This document shows positions 60,375-64,000 of a stretch of DNA of 64,000 nucleotides, piece by piece. The stretch's first letter is position 1; the number at the start of each line of letters is the position of its first letter. The position numbers were made by a program, and so were the translations under genes. The notes under the pieces are model-generated. The model saw nothing but the letters and a program-made list of their open reading frames with translations, made no database searches and was not told where the DNA came from. The stretch comes from Strix aluco (lineage: Eukaryota > Chordata > Aves > Strigiformes > Strigidae), in assembly GCF_031877795.1 (NCBI RefSeq), contig NC_133971.1, positions 11,820,325 to 11,884,324 on the forward strand, read 5' to 3'.

Positions 60375-63300
60375 GTAGGGGATCAGAATCACATAAATGT
60401 TGTCAGTATCTCCTACAGTTCTTTCTCAGACATGCCTACATGTTCTGTGTGTGTATATATATGTATATATGTAGGTAAAATTAAGGTACATTTTGGTTTT
60501 ATGGCTTTTAAGTCTCACAGTAAAGTTGGTTCTCTGGTAGTGGAGGTAAACACGGCTAATGTTAAGCATTTAACTATTATGTTGCCGGGGGCTTGTTCAG
60601 TAGAAGCAGTTCTTTAGGCAGATTTGCTTGTGTTCTGGAGGGTTTTGGTTTTGTAATCTTGGAATTGAGCTTCCTTTAGTGACTCTATGGGAAAGAGCTT
60701 GTTCTGGCTTCCTGTATTTCCCAGCCAGCATTAAAAGTATTGGTCTCTTAGAATTGTTGTGTATGGTTCAGACTTGATTCTGCAGTGTAGGCACATCTGT
60801 TTCCCTCTTGCTTTCCATTCAGTTCCTAGGGATGGGGAATTTCTATTTTGGTTGCAAATTTTCTGTGAAGATGAGACATTTTTAAATCATAGGCCAAGAT
60901 ATGGGCTACCACAAGTTTCACTTTGCCTGTTCTTTAAATTTGCCTTTTAATTCAGATTAGTGTCAAATGTTTCTTGTTTAATTCATAACTGTTAGGTTTA
61001 ATGTTGCTCAGGGGTGGTGTTGGGATTGACTAATTGTGGTCATCTTTTTTGTTTAGAATTCCAACCCTTTTATTGTTACCATTTTCACCATTACCTTCCT
61101 ACTGCATAACCTCTGATCCCTATTACGTCCTTTGGCAATGCTTTCTGCAACATTTTTATATAGCATATGGGAAAAAATACTTCATTTCATCCCTTAAATT
61201 TCCTAGCTTTTCTGATGTTCTTTTCTGCTTTGTTTATATGTGATATGAAACAGAGATAATAGGAGCTCTGAGCTGCCTGCTTTGTTATGTAATCGATTTG
61301 TATCACATCCTGTTACTTGTATTTCAATCTCTTTGGTTTTTTTTCTTCTTTTAAGAATTTATCTGCTCATAGTTTTCTTTTTAGCTATATTTGAATGTCT
61401 CCTTTTTAATATCCATTTTAAAACAGGTTGGTCAGAACTATGAAAATGTCTGAGAGTCAGGGACTACTATCACCTTTTGTTCATGACTGTGACTTCTAAG
61501 TGCAATAAGTGATAGTAATACTGAGAATAGAGGTGAACATAGTGATTCTCAGACCATTGTTTTTCTGTAGATTTTTGATTTTTTTTTTTATATCTGTGTG
61601 TTGCTTGGTTCCAGATTTTGCCTTATCATATTCATAGCTATGTTGACCAATATTGTATTTAAATGGAAGTTGCTGGTAATCTGTAGTCAGATAAATGAGT
61701 TTTGATGTTTTAAAAGCACAGAATCATTAACGTTAGAAAAGACCCTTAAGATCATTGAGTCCAGCCCTTAACCTAGCCCTCTCAAGTCCATCACTAAACC
61801 ATGGCCATAAGTGCCTCATCTGCATGTCATTTACCATTTTATACCCATTTTCCTGGGCAGCCTCCTCCAATGCCTGATAACTCTTTCGGTGAAGAATTTT
61901 TTCTTAATACCCAATCTAAACCTCCCCAGCACAACTGGAGGTCATTTCCTCTCATTCTATTACATGTTACTTGGGAGCAGAGACCAACACCCACCTCACT
62001 ACAACCTCCCCTCAGCCTCCTTTTCTCCGGGCTAAACAACCCCCATTCCCTCAACTGCTCCTCATAAGACTTCTTTTCTAGTACCTTCACCAGATTTGTT
62101 GGTGTTTGGACGCGCTCCAGTCCCTCAGTGTCTTTCTTGTAGCGAGGGGCCCAAAACTGAGCATGGTATTGGAGGTGCAGCCTTACCAGTGATGAGTACA
62201 GGGGGATAATCACTTCCCTAGTCTGCCTGGCCACACTATTTCTAATATAAGCCAGGATGCTGTTGGCCTTCTTGGCCACCTGGGCACACTGCACGCTCAC
62301 ATTCAGCCAGCTGTTGACCAACACCCCCAGGTCCTTTCGTTCTGGGCAGCTTTCCAGCCACTCTTCCCCAAGCCTGTAGCGTTTCATGGGGTTGTTGTGA
62401 CTCAAGTGCAGGACCCGGCACTCAGCACTGTTGAACCTCATACCATTGGCCTCGGCCCATCGATCCAGCCTGTCCAGATTCCTCTGGAGAGCCTTTCTAC
62501 CCTCAAGCAGATCAATACTCCTGCCCAGATTGGTGTCACCTGCAACTTACTGAGGGTACACTTGATCCCTCATCCAGACCATTGATAAAGATATTAAGCA
62601 GAACTGACCCTAGTATGGAGGCCTGGGGAACACCACTTGTGACAGGCTGCTGCCTGGATTTAACTCCATTCATCACAATTCTTTGGGCCTGGCCTGTCAG
62701 ATCTGGGTGGCAACACCATACTGGCCTCCACCAGTAGTGACACCTCAGAGGACCCACACAGTGTCAGATACACAAACACAATACACGCAAAGATGATCAG
62801 AAGGCTTTTAGTACTTTGGCGTCCCAGCAGGGGTTAAATAATTCAAGGATTAAATAATCCTTGAACTTGAAATATATAGCAATATCTGTGCTGTTTACAG
62901 TAAAAATGCAAACAGAATGTACTGTGTTCCTGAGAAAAGTTTGACAAATAAAATAATACATGGTTATATTGCCTGCAGGATCCTTGCTATTAAGCACTTC
63001 TTTCATATGGACGATCTTTAATGTGCCATCCTACCTACTCCAACCCCTACTATATTTCAAAAAAATGTAGTAGGACTTGCAAAGATCAAGAGATCTGCTC
63101 CTAGGATGTAGGGCAGTGTCGATATAGAAACAGACTGCATATGCATACAATCTTGGAACTTGCAGAAATGCATGACTAAGAAGATAGTATTGTAGAGGTT
63201 TACAGTGGAGAAAAAGTGGAAGGAGAATCACTAGACATTGCCACTGAAGGAAAAATTAAAGTTCATTTGAAAGTGGATTTAGTTCAAACAAAGAGAAGAT

Positions 63301-64000
63301 ATATTTTCACAATAAACAGATTATGGAACTTCTTGTTACTGGCCCCTGTGGAGGCCAGAAATATAGGTGAACACAAATTAGACAAATTTATGGAAGATTC
63401 TTTTCCTTTTAAGACAAGTTTAAATAATTCCACAAAGAAGCCTTAACTTAGAAACATCAAATAGTTTTAAATTTAACACTTTCCAAATATAGTAATTATG
63501 CAAAAGCAGCATTCAACTAGCCTCAGTTCTCTTAAATAGTAATATTACAAATTGGGCAGTAGTTCCCAGTTTAAGAATTCCATTCCTTTTAGTATTAGTT
63601 TTAATTTATGATTAGTTTTGACAATAGTTATCTCTACTTTTTTTTTAATTTGGGTTTTATTATTAAATGATTGCTGAAAAAATTCTTTACGTTGCATTCT
63701 TGAGAAGACATCTTTGTCTATAGCTCATGGGTCATTTGAAAAATAAATCACTGTGATCATTCTGTGAATCTTTGTGTAGCAATGAAAACAAACCCTTCTC
63801 CTGATTCTTAGAATACCTTAAAAGATTTAGTATGTGGTAGGGTCCAAAGAGTAATAACATTTTATTTAGCAGTTAGTCCTTTAGTGTTTAGTATTAGAGC
63901 TGTGACTTTTTCCAGAGAGAGAATGACTAGTGAATGTTTTTACGAATGTGTATTGTTTGTAATTCTTGCAGACCATTGATAAGCTGCTTGTTTCCAAAAA
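60375..64000 (+). other. IPO11: Start of IPO11 intron 20
   Basis: Intron sequence to the window edge. It holds the CR1 fragment at 61717-62760. No exon matching the next importin-11 segment is present. The last 30 bases follow a TTCTTGCAG but do not encode the expected peptide. Confidence 0.65.
61717..62760 (-). mobile_element. CR1 LINE 3' fragment (about 1 kb), antisense
   Basis: On the minus strand it has RT C-terminal sequence ([50 protein letters not shown]) and the conserved 3'UTR ending near 61717. 5'-truncated at about 62760, with frameshifts and stops. Clearly older than the copy at 21688-26068. Confidence 0.9.

Noticed and set aside
63216..63446. 76-codon open frame in intron 20
   Set aside because: No recognised domain, no plausible splice context in phase with IPO11, and length within chance expectation.
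63972..64000. TTCTTGCAG followed by an open ACCATTGATAAG... at the window end as IPO11 exon 21
   Set aside because: Exon 21 should begin in phase 0 with Gly-Leu-Gly codons. The translation here does not resemble importin-11 in any frame.

Overview
The window is vertebrate, almost certainly avian, nuclear DNA. It is AT-rich and intron-dominated, with one GC-rich CpG-island promoter. It carries CR1 LINEs (the dominant avian retrotransposon, with the diagnostic 3' end resembling ATTCTRTG) and LTR elements of avian type. No bacterial gene organisation, CRISPR array or tRNA/rRNA gene was seen.

The backbone is the 5' two thirds of one plus-strand gene, IPO11 (importin-11, a karyopherin-beta nuclear import receptor). 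A CpG island (about 2.87-3.93 kb) is the promoter and non-coding first exon. Translation starts in exon 2 (ATG at 13419). Nineteen coding exons (numbered 2-20) can be placed to the base by joining conserved peptide sequence across splice sites with consistent phase. They end at 60374 and encode 632 codons with no disabling change. The remaining roughly 340 residues lie beyond the right edge. Human IPO11 lies in 5q12, which corresponds to the avian Z chromosome, so a Z-linked origin is likely (inference).

Region by region: 1-2.77 kb is a repeat cluster upstream of the promoter (antisense CR1, an LTR carrying a 15-copy pentanucleotide repeat, sense CR1). 2.87-3.93 kb is the CpG island, with a perfect CRE and a GC-box array. 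3.9-13.4 kb is intron 1, with an LTR-like repeat at 11.2-12.1 kb. 13.56-28.40 kb is intron 2. It contains an antisense gammaretrovirus-like provirus (5' LTR at 27.4-27.9 kb, gag, pol, env, no 3' LTR). A nearly full-length CR1 has landed in its gag (21.7-26.1 kb) and a second retroelement fragment in its env (15.8-16.7 kb). From 28.4 to 60.4 kb the IPO11 exons are separated by mostly unique AT-rich introns. 60.4-64 kb is the start of intron 20, with a 1-kb antisense CR1 fragment.

The most interesting signal is intron 17 (57452-57633). It is a textbook minor-spliceosome AT-AC intron: ATATCCTTT donor, TTCCTTAAT branch site and AC acceptor 11 bases downstream of the branch adenosine. It is flanked by very small exons of 34 and 41 bases, and only this splicing restores the conserved importin-11 peptide. 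I found no convincing new biological system. The remaining findings concern retroelement nesting, promoter architecture and small repeats.
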